This document shows, piece by piece, positions 7,874 to 14,388 of a stretch of 64,000 nucleotides of DNA (positions are counted from its first letter, which is position 1; the number at the start of each line of letters is the position of its first letter). The notes beneath the pieces were generated by a model. The model saw nothing but the letters and a program-made list of their open reading frames with translations, had not been told where the DNA came from and searched no databases. The stretch comes from Pelagimonas sp050633425 (GTDB taxonomy: Bacteria; Pseudomonadota; Alphaproteobacteria; Rhodobacterales; Rhodobacteraceae): positions 1-64,000 of the forward strand of contig NZ_JBOEGM010000023.1 of NCBI RefSeq assembly GCF_050633425.1, given 5' to 3'. The position numbers and the translations under genes are program-made.

Positions 7874-7936
7874 TGATAGCATTTTATAACTTGCCATCAT
7901 TCCCCAGATTTGATAGCATTCATTGAAATGATAGCA
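7874..7936. promoter_or_regulatory. Three TGATAGCA repeats before the FitA/VapC genes
   Basis: TGATAGCA occurs at 7874-7881, 7911-7918 and 7929-7936, the last one directly before the AAGGAG ribosome site of the antitoxin gene. Ribbon-helix-helix antitoxins bind short repeats in their own promoters, so these are likely autoregulatory operators (inference). Confidence 0.6.
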
Positions 7937-7948
7937 AGGAGCGAACGC

Positions 7949-8188
7949 ATGGGAAATATGTCAATTAGAAATCTGCCAGATGAAATTCATGACGCGCTGA
8001 AACTTCGGGCGGCAAAGAACAACCGAAGTGCAGAAGCCGAGGTGAGAGCGTTGTTGGTTGAAACTTTTGTATCGGAAAAGCAAGGGGGGTTTGGGACGCG
8101 CCTGCGGGCTTGCTTTGAAGGGATTGAGGGTGACGAATTGGATGTTGCCAGAGACAAAACCCCAGCACAGCCATTGGAGCTAGGATGA
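7949..8188 (+). CDS. FitA-like ribbon-helix-helix antitoxin
   Basis: The ATG at 7949 is chosen because AAGGAG lies nine bases upstream; the frame is open to 7910. 79 residues. N-terminal SIRNLPDEIHDALKLRA is the Arc/FitA-type ribbon-helix-helix, followed by NNRSAEAEVRALL and a C-terminal toxin-binding tail. The stop overlaps the toxin gene start (ATGA at 8185-8188), typical of a toxin-antitoxin operon. Likely roles are plasmid maintenance and autorepression through the TGATAGCA repeats. Confidence 0.85.
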   Translation: MGNMSIRNLPDEIHDALKLRAAKNNRSAEAEVRALLVETFVSEKQGGFGTRLRACFEGIEGDELDVARDKTPAQPLELG

Positions 8189-8616
8189 TTATTCTCGATA
8201 CCAACGTCATTTCCGAGCTACAGAAACCTGCGCCGAATCCGAATGTCGTGAACTGGTTGGATCAACAAGAACCGACGAACCTGTATTTAACGTCAATCAC
8301 GGCTGCGGAGCTTATGTTCGGTGCACATTGTTTGCCCGATGGAAAGCGGGCCGCTGAGTTGCAAGATGCCGTAGCCCACATCATTGAGGATCAATTCAGA
8401 GGACGAATTTTGCCTTTCGATGCAACCGCCGCCCACTATTTCGGAATGCGAATGGCTCTTGTTCGTGGCGAAGGTATCTCTGTTGGGTTTGCGGACGGCC
8501 AAATTGCATCAATTGCGGTCGCAAACAACATGGCCCCTGTCGCGTCACGGGACATTGCCCCCTTTGAGGCGTTTCGGCTGGATGTGATCAACCCTTGGAA
8601 AGAAACAGATGACTAA
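8185..8616 (+). CDS. VapC/FitB-type PIN-domain toxin
   Basis: 143 residues. PIN-domain acidic residues are visible: Asp5 in MIILDTNVIS, Glu in TAAELMFG near 42, and Asp in FADGQIASIA near 101. The C-terminus AFRLDVINPW is typical of the FitB branch. These enzymes are Mg-dependent ribonucleases. Overlap with the antitoxin on one side and with the next gene (8609) on the other suggests that the downstream small genes are on the same transcript. Confidence 0.88.
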   Translation: MIILDTNVISELQKPAPNPNVVNWLDQQEPTNLYLTSITAAELMFGAHCLPDGKRAAELQDAVAHIIEDQFRGRILPFDATAAHYFGMRMALVRGEGISVGFADGQIASIAVANNMAPVASRDIAPFEAFRLDVINPWKETDD

Positions 8617-8893
8617 ACGCCCCGAGTATGACCGCTTCATGAAGATCATCAATAACAATGGTGGCTTGCCTATCGACAACGACGACCTCGCAGCCGAAGC
8701 CATCAAAGAGGCTGTGCTGGACATGGGGTTTGACCCTATCTGGGCGACCAAAATCCTTTTGACGGCGCTCGATAAAGTTAATGCTGAATTTGATCGACCC
8801 GATCACAAAGCGGTCGATTTGTTCACTCAGCACATGGCATCCCGACCAGATACAGGGCCAACCTCATCGAAATTAGAGCCTTGCGATGGATAA
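8609..8893 (+). CDS. Hypothetical 94-residue protein
   Basis: No family recognised. It is hydrophilic and largely helical (DDLAAEAIKEAVLDMG, WATKILLTALDKVNAEF) with a disordered tail. Its ATG overlaps the toxin gene by 8 bp and its end overlaps the next gene by 8 bp. Chained overlaps from 7949 to 9771 make a single operon likely. Confidence 0.6.
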   Translation: MTKRPEYDRFMKIINNNGGLPIDNDDLAAEAIKEAVLDMGFDPIWATKILLTALDKVNAEFDRPDHKAVDLFTQHMASRPDTGPTSSKLEPCDG

Positions 8894-9170
8894 TCCTACG
8901 TCGATCTATGGACGGTTCCTGTTGTGGGTCTGCGTTCAAGGCTACGGGGGTCGCATTTTGCCTGTATGGTTCCGGCGCTTGTTTCCACGATCACAGGTTC
9001 ATCGCGCATGGCTTTATGGCCGTGACGGTAATTTCTGGGAGCGTGGTGTCCGATACGGGCCAGCCAACCCTTACCACGCATACCGCGCCGAAATTGATGA
9101 AGAATTGGACGAGTTTATGGCCGCAGAGTTGCAAGCCATTGAAGCAGATATGAACAGGAGTGCATCATGA
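8886..9170 (+). CDS. Hypothetical 94-residue protein, Trp/Arg/Tyr-rich
   Basis: No family recognised. The N-terminal SIYGRFLLWVCVQGYGGRILPVWFRRLF could be a short membrane-associated segment; the C-terminal half is acidic and helical (EIDEELDEFMAAELQAIEAD). It overlaps its neighbours on both sides by 4-8 bp. A different frame over the same bases (8881) is open but lacks an equivalent overlap, so this frame is preferred. Confidence 0.5.
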   Translation: MDNPTSIYGRFLLWVCVQGYGGRILPVWFRRLFPRSQVHRAWLYGRDGNFWERGVRYGPANPYHAYRAEIDEELDEFMAAELQAIEADMNRSAS

Positions 9171-9445
9171 AAATGTCAGGCGGTAAGGCCATCGTCGCGA
9201 CGGTCGTTGTTACCGCCGTGGCTGGCATCTTGGGTTATATCTGCGCGACCGCCTATTTCACCTTCCGCGACTACGGTTTCACCGCTGCCGTGGATTGGTC
9301 TTGGCTGGCCCGCAGCTATTTTCCGCTTCGAACTGTCCGGCCCGACGATTTTTGGCTGGCGACCAGTATCATCGGCGGTTTCTGTCTGGTTGGGCTGATC
9401 GGGGCCGCTCTGTTGATTTATCAATGCCGCGCTCGGTACGAATGA
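9167..9445 (+). CDS. Small membrane protein resembling the N-terminal membrane domain of the VirD4 coupling protein
   Basis: 92 residues, two TM helices. It aligns by eye with residues 1-85 of the VirD4-like protein encoded at 27222. Shared features are a first TM ending in a G-Y-ATA-FTFRDYG stretch, a Trp-Leu-Ala segment, then RPDDF and a second TM beginning IGGF. It stops where the coupling protein continues into its ATPase domain, so it is a stand-alone copy of the membrane anchor. It could compete with or modulate VirD4 assembly, for example as an exclusion or transfer-control factor (inference). The stop overlaps the next ATG (ATGA). Confidence 0.7.
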   Translation: MKMSGGKAIVATVVVTAVAGILGYICATAYFTFRDYGFTAAVDWSWLARSYFPLRTVRPDDFWLATSIIGGFCLVGLIGAALLIYQCRARYE

Positions 9446-9771
9446 TGCTGCCTATCTTGGAAGAAATGCAGATACGCATGGCAGAAGTCATTTTCCGCCC
9501 CTTGCGTGTCTTGAAGTCTTGTTGGTCCGAGGGCCGAACAACCTGCAACCGCTATTCGCTTGCAGGCTGGACCGTGTTTCTACCGGCCCTTGGATTTGGC
9601 GCAATGCTCGCGAAGGGCCTTTCATCCGAGGCATTCCGCTTTGACCGAGAGCCAACGCTAATTTCAAACATCGGACTGATCTTTGTGGCGGTCTGGCTGG
9701 CCTTCACGATGTATACAGGGTTCATGGCTGTTGCGACCGGCCTTATCGGGACTGTGCGTCGGTCAAAGTGA
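9442..9771 (+). CDS. Membrane protein of unknown function
   Basis: The ATG at 9442 overlaps the preceding stop (ATGA); the frame is open further upstream but the overlap decides the start. 109 residues with two TM segments (SLAGWTVFLPALGFGAMLAKG and LISNIGLIFVAVWLAFTMYTGFMAVATGLIG) and a basic end. No family recognised. Its coupling to the VirD4-anchor-like gene suggests a common membrane role. Confidence 0.6.
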   Translation: MMLPILEEMQIRMAEVIFRPLRVLKSCWSEGRTTCNRYSLAGWTVFLPALGFGAMLAKGLSSEAFRFDREPTLISNIGLIFVAVWLAFTMYTGFMAVATGLIGTVRRSK

Positions 9772-9844
9772 TTTTCTGCCCGTTCCCCCAGGGCGATGCC
9801 CTGCGAACACGGGCCTGCGCTATTCGCGCAGAAACGCTAAAGCG

Positions 9845-10333
9845 TCAGCCACACCAGCTTTGACGGCGACCACCATCATAAACTCGCGCCAACCCTTCGC
9901 GGATCAAAATGTCCGCTATATTTTCTCCCCCGACATAGAGCCGCGCTAACCCCCGATCGAAGCGGTCACGCCCCGGCAATCTGATCACTTCCACCACACG
10001 TCCGGACGTCATCAACGCCCGCAGTCGAGCGGTTGCTGCCTGTCCTAGCGCCAGCTCGAAGTCGCAGTGCGGTTCAAAGGTCTCTGGCGTGTCCAAACCG
10101 ACCAGCCGCCAGCTATCGCCATCCATGCGGATTGTGTCGCCATCAACGACATACACCGCCGCCGGATCGACTGTTTCAGCGTTCACCTGCCCCGTAATCA
10201 GCGCCAATGCCAAACCAGCCTGCAATGCCCGGTAAGAGAGTGGGGGTCTTTTGTCCCACATCGAGGCGCAGACCCGCAGAGCTTTTTCTCTGAGGCGCGT
10301 TCCGCTTCTGTTGCCTGTGTAAGCCATGGTCAT
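9845..10333 (-). CDS. Thermonuclease (staphylococcal nuclease-like) family protein, exported
   Basis: The SNase core is clear: VVDGDTIRMDG, RLVGLDTPE, a GQAATARLRAL helix and RDRFDRGLARLYVGG, which carries the catalytic Arg, then NIADILIREGLARVY. A signal-like segment (YRALQAGLALALITGQVNA) precedes it. The start is uncertain: the ATG at 10333 gives 162 residues, while the ATG at 10261 gives a shorter and more conventional signal peptide. Neither has a strong ribosome site. Exported nucleases of this type degrade extracellular or periplasmic DNA/RNA. It is divergent from the ssb promoter region. Confidence 0.8.
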   Translation of the reverse strand: MTMAYTGNRSGTRLREKALRVCASMWDKRPPLSYRALQAGLALALITGQVNAETVDPAAVYVVDGDTIRMDGDSWRLVGLDTPETFEPHCDFELALGQAATARLRALMTSGRVVEVIRLPGRDRFDRGLARLYVGGENIADILIREGLARVYDGGRRQSWCG

Positions 10334-10785
10334 TCCATTATGCCAAGCGCGGTCTTTCCCGCTGCCAAATCATGCCACAAACATGGACCAATCGGGATGG
10401 ACTTTCACCCTGTTTCTGCCCCCGCCGAAGATCCCCATCACGTTCCGCGTTTGCCCGTTCCGCTGCTGTCTTTGCTGTATTCGGTGTTGATCACTGTTGC
10501 ACAGTCACCAACATCCTTGGTCTTACCCGGCCCTTCTAAAAACTGAGCGCGACGGTTCTCAAGTGTCCCCTTGGACGTGTTTCTCAAACGGAACTTCACT
10601 TAGTTTTCTCTTAGCGACCGGCTCCGGCTACGCCTTTGCCTTCAAACAAAAAAACGGTTTCCATCCGAATTAGAATATTTTACAATATTATAATATCGTT
10701 CGGACCCTCCGTTTTTTGGTTTGATCGCATCGAATACACGCTTGACCGTTTTTTATCGAAACACTCTCACCAAGGAGACACCACA
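10334..10785. other. 452-bp intergenic region holding the ssb promoter
   Basis: No credible gene seen on either strand. The right part is AT-rich and contains the palindrome at 10682-10699. The left part has no recognisable element. Confidence 0.5.
10682..10699. promoter_or_regulatory. ACAATATTATAATATCGT palindrome, candidate plasmid operator (site 3)
   Basis: The most symmetric copy of the motif, about 86 bp before the ssb ATG. It contains TATAAT, so operator and -10 element may overlap. Confidence 0.6.
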
Positions 10786-11136
10786 ATGAGAACCTTTGCA
10801 GAATTTCAGATCATGGGCCGCGTAGGTAAGACCAAAGACGTTGGCAACACCCTCCGGGTCACAGTTGCCGCCGAATACGGACGCAAAGACAACAACGGCG
10901 ACTTTCAGGCAAACGCCTACTGGAACGAAGTGACGATCTTCAACGAGAACGTCATCACGTGGGTGAAAGAGAACACCCAACCCGGTGATCTGGTCCATGT
11001 TCGCGGCACGCTCCGCCAGACACAATGGGAAAACAGCTCCGGTGGCACCGAATACGGCATGACCCTTGCGGCTGACGACTTCGACAACATGAGCCAGGAC
11101 GAACGCCGCCGCGCAGCGAAAAAGCAAGAGGGCTAA
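10786..11136 (+). CDS. ssb: Short SSB-like single-stranded DNA-binding protein
   Basis: The ATG at 10786 has AAGGAG upstream. 116 residues covering one OB fold: MRTFAEFQIMGRVGKTKDVG, then YWNEVTIFNE, WVKENTQPGDLVHVRGTLRQTQWE and YGMTLAADDF. The family norm is about 150-180 residues with an acidic DDDIPF-type tip that recruits partner proteins. Here the protein ends RRAAKKQEG, basic and without the tip, so it probably coats DNA without recruiting the host SSB interactome (inference). Plasmid SSBs typically act during establishment of the transferred strand. A perfect hairpin follows. Confidence 0.82.
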   Translation: MRTFAEFQIMGRVGKTKDVGNTLRVTVAAEYGRKDNNGDFQANAYWNEVTIFNENVITWVKENTQPGDLVHVRGTLRQTQWENSSGGTEYGMTLAADDFDNMSQDERRRAAKKQEG

Positions 11137-11143
11137 CACCCTC

Positions 11144-11163
11144 GGTGGGCCTAACGGCCCACC
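11144..11163. terminator. Hairpin after ssb
   Basis: GGTGGGCC-taac-GGCCCACC, a perfect 8-bp stem with a 4-base loop eight bases after the ssb stop. There is no T-run, so it is an imperfect terminator or an mRNA-stabilising hairpin. Confidence 0.55.
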
Positions 11164-11190
11164 ACTCCCCCAACGGGCTTGTCAGTCGGC

Positions 11191-11242
11191 TGGACGTTTT
11201 CGGTCGCAGATAACGAGAATAAGGATTGGACGTTTCCGGTCG
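11191..11242. repeat. Two direct repeats TGGACGTTTYCGGTCG
   Basis: TGGACGTTTTCGGTCG at 11191-11206 and TGGACGTTTCCGGTCG at 11227-11242, 36 bp apart, in the leader of the gene at 11334. Possible tandem binding site. Downstream, 11265-11320 contains paired GGAAGG/CCTTCC and GGTTTTTCC stretches. Confidence 0.5.
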
Positions 11243-11333
11243 GCCCTCTCACCAAAGGTTCCTTCCCGGTGACAAAAACCCAAGGGGTTTTTCCAACCGG
11301 ATAGCCGGGAAGGTCATCACAGAGGACAAGCCG

Positions 11334-11702
11334 ATGGACTACAAAGACACGCCTGATCCACGTCACGACCTGCCATCGAGGCGGCTCACAGAGACCCGCA
11401 AAATCACGACACCAGACGGTCACAACATTCACCTGTCGGTCGGATATGATCCAAAGGAAAATGGGCGACCCCGCGAGGTCTTCTACTCCGCGGGCTTCAA
11501 GTCAGGATCGCAGCTTGAATTTCAGGTTCAAGACGCCTGCGTGATGTTCTCGCTTCTTTTGCAACACGGCGTGCGGCCAGAAGACGTTGCAAAATCGCTC
11601 TCACGATCCGAGCAGCCAGACGGTTCTATGACATATGCCAGCATTGTTGGCTTGATCGTGTCTGAATTGGCCCAAACTGAAACCGTTGCCCCAAACGACT
11701 GA
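11334..11702 (+). CDS. Stand-alone TSCPD-domain protein
   Basis: The ATG at 11334 follows AGAGGACAAG. 122 residues. The pattern RRLTETRKITTPDGHNIHLSVGYDP, REVFYSAGFKSGSQLE, DACVMFSLLLQHGV, PEDVAKSLSR matches the TSCPD domain found at the C-terminus of class II ribonucleotide reductases and as short separate proteins in alphaproteobacteria. The separate form has no established function; metal or nucleotide binding is possible. No reductase gene is nearby. Confidence 0.75.
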   Translation: MDYKDTPDPRHDLPSRRLTETRKITTPDGHNIHLSVGYDPKENGRPREVFYSAGFKSGSQLEFQVQDACVMFSLLLQHGVRPEDVAKSLSRSEQPDGSMTYASIVGLIVSELAQTETVAPND

Positions 11703-11789
11703 CCATTGTATGACTTATCTACCCTCGGTGGTCTTAACCGCCGTGTCTGGTTTCAAATCCAAAGCGCTGCTTAAATTCAAGGACCAACC

Positions 11790-12734
11790 ATGCCCGAAAT
11801 CTCGATTCCCGACTATCCGTTCAAACTGCCAAACGAGGCGTCCACTCTTATCTCGCGGTTCGGATTTTCCCAAAAAGAAGCCTCCGTCTTCTATGGCGTC
11901 CGCCTCGATACAATCAAAAAATGGATCAGCGGGAAGATGGCAATGCCCGATGATCTTGTTCTCGAAAGCTACAACAAGCTGGCTCGATTGCAGGACTTCG
12001 CGGCACTTGTTGCTTCGGCTTACAATGATCTCGCCGTCGCAGATGACGGCGAACACATGGCCCAACAATACATCAGCCTGCCTACCGTCACGCAGATGCG
12101 GCGCGGCTTCATGCCGGTCTCAAAGGGCTTCTACGAAAGCCTTTTCGCCGACATAGCCGCCCACGCTTATAGTTCAGGTCCCGATGACTTCTGCTATGTT
12201 GTCCCAGAAGCACCAGACGAAGAGATTGGCACAACGAATTTCTGGGTTCGTCTTTGGGTCGAACAGGATATGCAGATGGAGCTTTGCATCGAGCGCGAGG
12301 ACAGCGTTGCACGCTTTGATGTTGATTTTTACAGCTTTCTAAAGACTGAATTATCCAGTTGGAAAAATGTTCAAACCACATTTTCTGGCGGCAGCGACTT
12401 CCACCCTCACCCCGACGAAGTTTGTCTCGATATTCCTTATTCGCCAGATTGGTACGGCGAAGCCCATGACCTCACCGATGAAGAAGTTGCGTTAGCTGGG
12501 ACTTCGGTTCGGATCGCCATTTCCATCGCGGGTAGCGACACATTTGATGATATTGCTGGCGACGAACAGCGATTTATCCTGTTGGTCGAAGACGATGAAA
12601 TTCGTCCGATGATGGAAGCACATGAAGGACCAGAGGACGCCGATCTGTGCGCAACAAATGAAAATTTGGCATTGATCCTGCGTGAAGTTTTCGGGTCGCG
12701 TAAAGCGTTGCTATCAAAAGCTGCATACCAGTAG
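11790..12734 (+). CDS. Hypothetical protein with N-terminal helix-turn-helix
   Basis: 314 residues. Residues 20-50 (FGFSQKEASVFYGVRLDTIKKWISGKMAMPDD) read as a Cro/antitoxin-like helix-turn-helix with the KKW recognition helix. The rest (residues 60-314) is acidic with no recognised domain, including a DFHPHPDEVCLDIPYSPDWYGEAHDLTDEEVA stretch. It is transcribed on its own or with the TSCPD gene. It could be a regulator of nearby leaders, but nothing in the sequence shows this. Confidence 0.6.
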   Translation: MPEISIPDYPFKLPNEASTLISRFGFSQKEASVFYGVRLDTIKKWISGKMAMPDDLVLESYNKLARLQDFAALVASAYNDLAVADDGEHMAQQYISLPTVTQMRRGFMPVSKGFYESLFADIAAHAYSSGPDDFCYVVPEAPDEEIGTTNFWVRLWVEQDMQMELCIEREDSVARFDVDFYSFLKTELSSWKNVQTTFSGGSDFHPHPDEVCLDIPYSPDWYGEAHDLTDEEVALAGTSVRIAISIAGSDTFDDIAGDEQRFILLVEDDEIRPMMEAHEGPEDADLCATNENLALILREVFGSRKALLSKAAYQ

Positions 12735-12745
12735 GCGTTAGGCTC

Positions 12746-12940
12746 ATGCCCCGCCCCCAAGGGCGGGCCACCGCGCCCTAGTTTCAGCCGGCAGGCGGCT
12801 TCCACCAGAACACCACGCCCCGATACGAGCTGATGAAATAGGATGGGGCCCGTCTCTTGCAGAGCCAGGCGCCACCTTTCCATCATGCCCGCCCTGGGCC
12901 GCGATGATCTGCCCTTCGGGTGACGGTCGTTCGCTTCGCC
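12746..12940 (+). repeat. Hairpin-rich element, copy B of the leader family
   Basis: Begins with CCGCCC-CCAA-GGGCGG, then CGCCCTAGTTTCAGCCG with an AGCCG-gcagg-CGGCT hairpin, a CCCCGATACGAGCTGAT block, GTCTCTTGCAGAGCC, CGCCCTGGGCCGCG and GGGTGACGGTCGTTCGCTTCGCC. The same series occurs at 19143-19336 with changed loops. It lies directly upstream of leader copy 2 (12976), so together they form a compound leader of about 530 bp. Confidence 0.65.
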
Positions 12941-12975
12941 TTGTGCATCGGATCTCGCTCGATCCGGTTTTTCTA

Positions 12976-13277
12976 GTCGTTTGGGGTTCGGACAAGCCGT
13001 ACGCCACTGCACGACGATCAGGGGACCGCCGGTCCCCCAATGCAACCCCGAAATACTGCACCCAAAGGGGTGTCCCCATCATCGGTCACGGCTGCGCCGC
13101 GCTGCGTTAACGGGTGATCCCCCTCCCCTTTGGGCTGGATTTCAGCATTGCATCGGTTCCCCCCCTGCTCTCGGCGAGGGCCAAGGTTTCAGGAGAGGCA
13201 CCGCTACGCGGACCTTCCAGAACCCTTGTCCAATTTTGGGAAACACCAGAATGGACCACACCACAAAGGAACACGAT
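12976..13277 (+). promoter_or_regulatory. Hairpin-rich leader, copy 2 of the duplicated 305-bp element
   Basis: Gap-free match to 4466-4767 (offset 8510), ending at the ATG of the gene at 13278. The GGGGACC-gcc-GGTCCCC hairpin and the AAAGGAACACGAT ribosome site are unchanged. One of the nine differences breaks a pair of the first hairpin (CCGAA to CCGTA). Confidence 0.75.
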
Positions 13278-13652
13278 ATGATGAAGGTTTTTGAAAATCC
13301 GGCGCACCTACGCGCGGCGATTAATGATGTGCGAAATGGCACGGATACAGCGAAGCAGTTTGATCGCTGGGCTTACGTTGGGGCTGACGGAAATATCTAC
13401 ACACACCCAACGGAACAAGGCGCGATGCGCCTAGCTGGAACGCATGGCATTGGTATTTTCACACTGCGGGCTGACTACGACACGGCAACTTACGAATTTT
13501 CATCTTCTGATCAAACCATGTTGCGCATGTTCGGCAAAGACCACCACGAAGCGGCAAAAATCAAGCCTGAAATGACCCTGATTGATCCCGAGGGCAACAC
13601 CATCGCCACAATGGACGCATGGGCGTCCGACTGGACGGAGGCGGGTCAATGA
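13278..13652 (+). CDS. Hypothetical protein under leader copy 2
   Basis: 124 residues; start fixed by the leader (two adjacent ATG, 13278 and 13281). No family recognised. The C-terminal half (FTLRADYDTATYEFSS, then LRMFGKDHHEAAKIKPE and NTIATMDAWASDW) is clearly homologous to the 76-residue protein at 21301-21531, which shares LRMFGKDHH-SAKIKPE-L and VIATMDHWAYEW. The N-terminal half (AINDVRNGTDTAKQFDRWAYVGADGNIY) is absent there. It is the first gene of an overlapping operon with 13649, 14056 and the methylase at 14385. Confidence 0.75.
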   Translation: MMKVFENPAHLRAAINDVRNGTDTAKQFDRWAYVGADGNIYTHPTEQGAMRLAGTHGIGIFTLRADYDTATYEFSSSDQTMLRMFGKDHHEAAKIKPEMTLIDPEGNTIATMDAWASDWTEAGQ

Positions 13653-14059
13653 GAGAGGAAATCACGATCACCGCTCAAATGGTCTATGACTGTCCCGCAG
13701 AGGACAGTCGCCAAGATCAAGGCCAAGCCATCCATAATGATTTGCTGCGCCTTTTGGATGCCGACAGCACCACAGGCGTCGCATGTTGCGGCGTCACCAT
13801 TCAACATCTATCGCCAGAGGCTTTGACATACGGCAACGCCGAAGCCCGCCAGTTGGCGGAACGTCAGAGCGACCGGATTTTCTCTGCCCTTGCAGAACTA
13901 TACGGCGTGGATAGCGTCCCTGACCTGCTCACTTATGCCCTATGTGACCTGCGCCACCTTGCAGATCAAAGCACGCTTGCATTCGACAGGCACGACAAGA
14001 ACGCCTTTCAATATTACCGCGCGGAAAAAGACGAAGAGGACAAGGAGTCCATGCGATGA
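13649..14059 (+). CDS. Hypothetical 136-residue protein
   Basis: The ATG at 13649 overlaps the upstream stop (ATGA). No family recognised. An N-terminal beta-like segment (EEITITAQMVYDCP) is followed by a helical region with a Cys pair (GVACCGVTIQ) and a charged end. The stop overlaps the next ATG at 14056. Its position ahead of a DNA methylase suggests an accessory role only by context. Confidence 0.6.
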   Translation: MREEITITAQMVYDCPAEDSRQDQGQAIHNDLLRLLDADSTTGVACCGVTIQHLSPEALTYGNAEARQLAERQSDRIFSALAELYGVDSVPDLLTYALCDLRHLADQSTLAFDRHDKNAFQYYRAEKDEEDKESMR

Positions 14060-14388
14060 AACCGAGCATTTTCAAGATCACGGGCGGGCATCTAACCGCC
14101 CGCGACAAACGCAATATCCTAGATTGCATCGAATACCTGCGCGGACAGGATCACCATAACGCATGGCTTGGCTACAAAGGATCACCAAAGCGGTATTGCG
14201 TCACCGCCGATGCAGACCTGCCGAACATCTACGGCGTTCGGATCAGCGAAAACTACACAACCGATTGGGGCGCAAAACGGCAACGTGAGTGGAAATTCAC
14301 GGTTGAGGCAAAGGGCATCGACCCTTTGCAGCCCGTACCACCAAAAGCCGACCCCCAAGCCGATCTATTTGAAGGAATGAGCGCATGA
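14056..14388 (+). CDS. Hypothetical 110-residue protein
   Basis: Overlaps both neighbours by ATGA. It begins MKPSIFKITGGHLTARDKRNILDCIEYLRGQ and contains a predicted beta segment (YCVTADADLPNIYGVRISENY), ending QADLFEGMSA. No family recognised. Tight coupling to the methylase gene makes co-function likely. Confidence 0.6.
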   Translation: MKPSIFKITGGHLTARDKRNILDCIEYLRGQDHHNAWLGYKGSPKRYCVTADADLPNIYGVRISENYTTDWGAKRQREWKFTVEAKGIDPLQPVPPKADPQADLFEGMSA

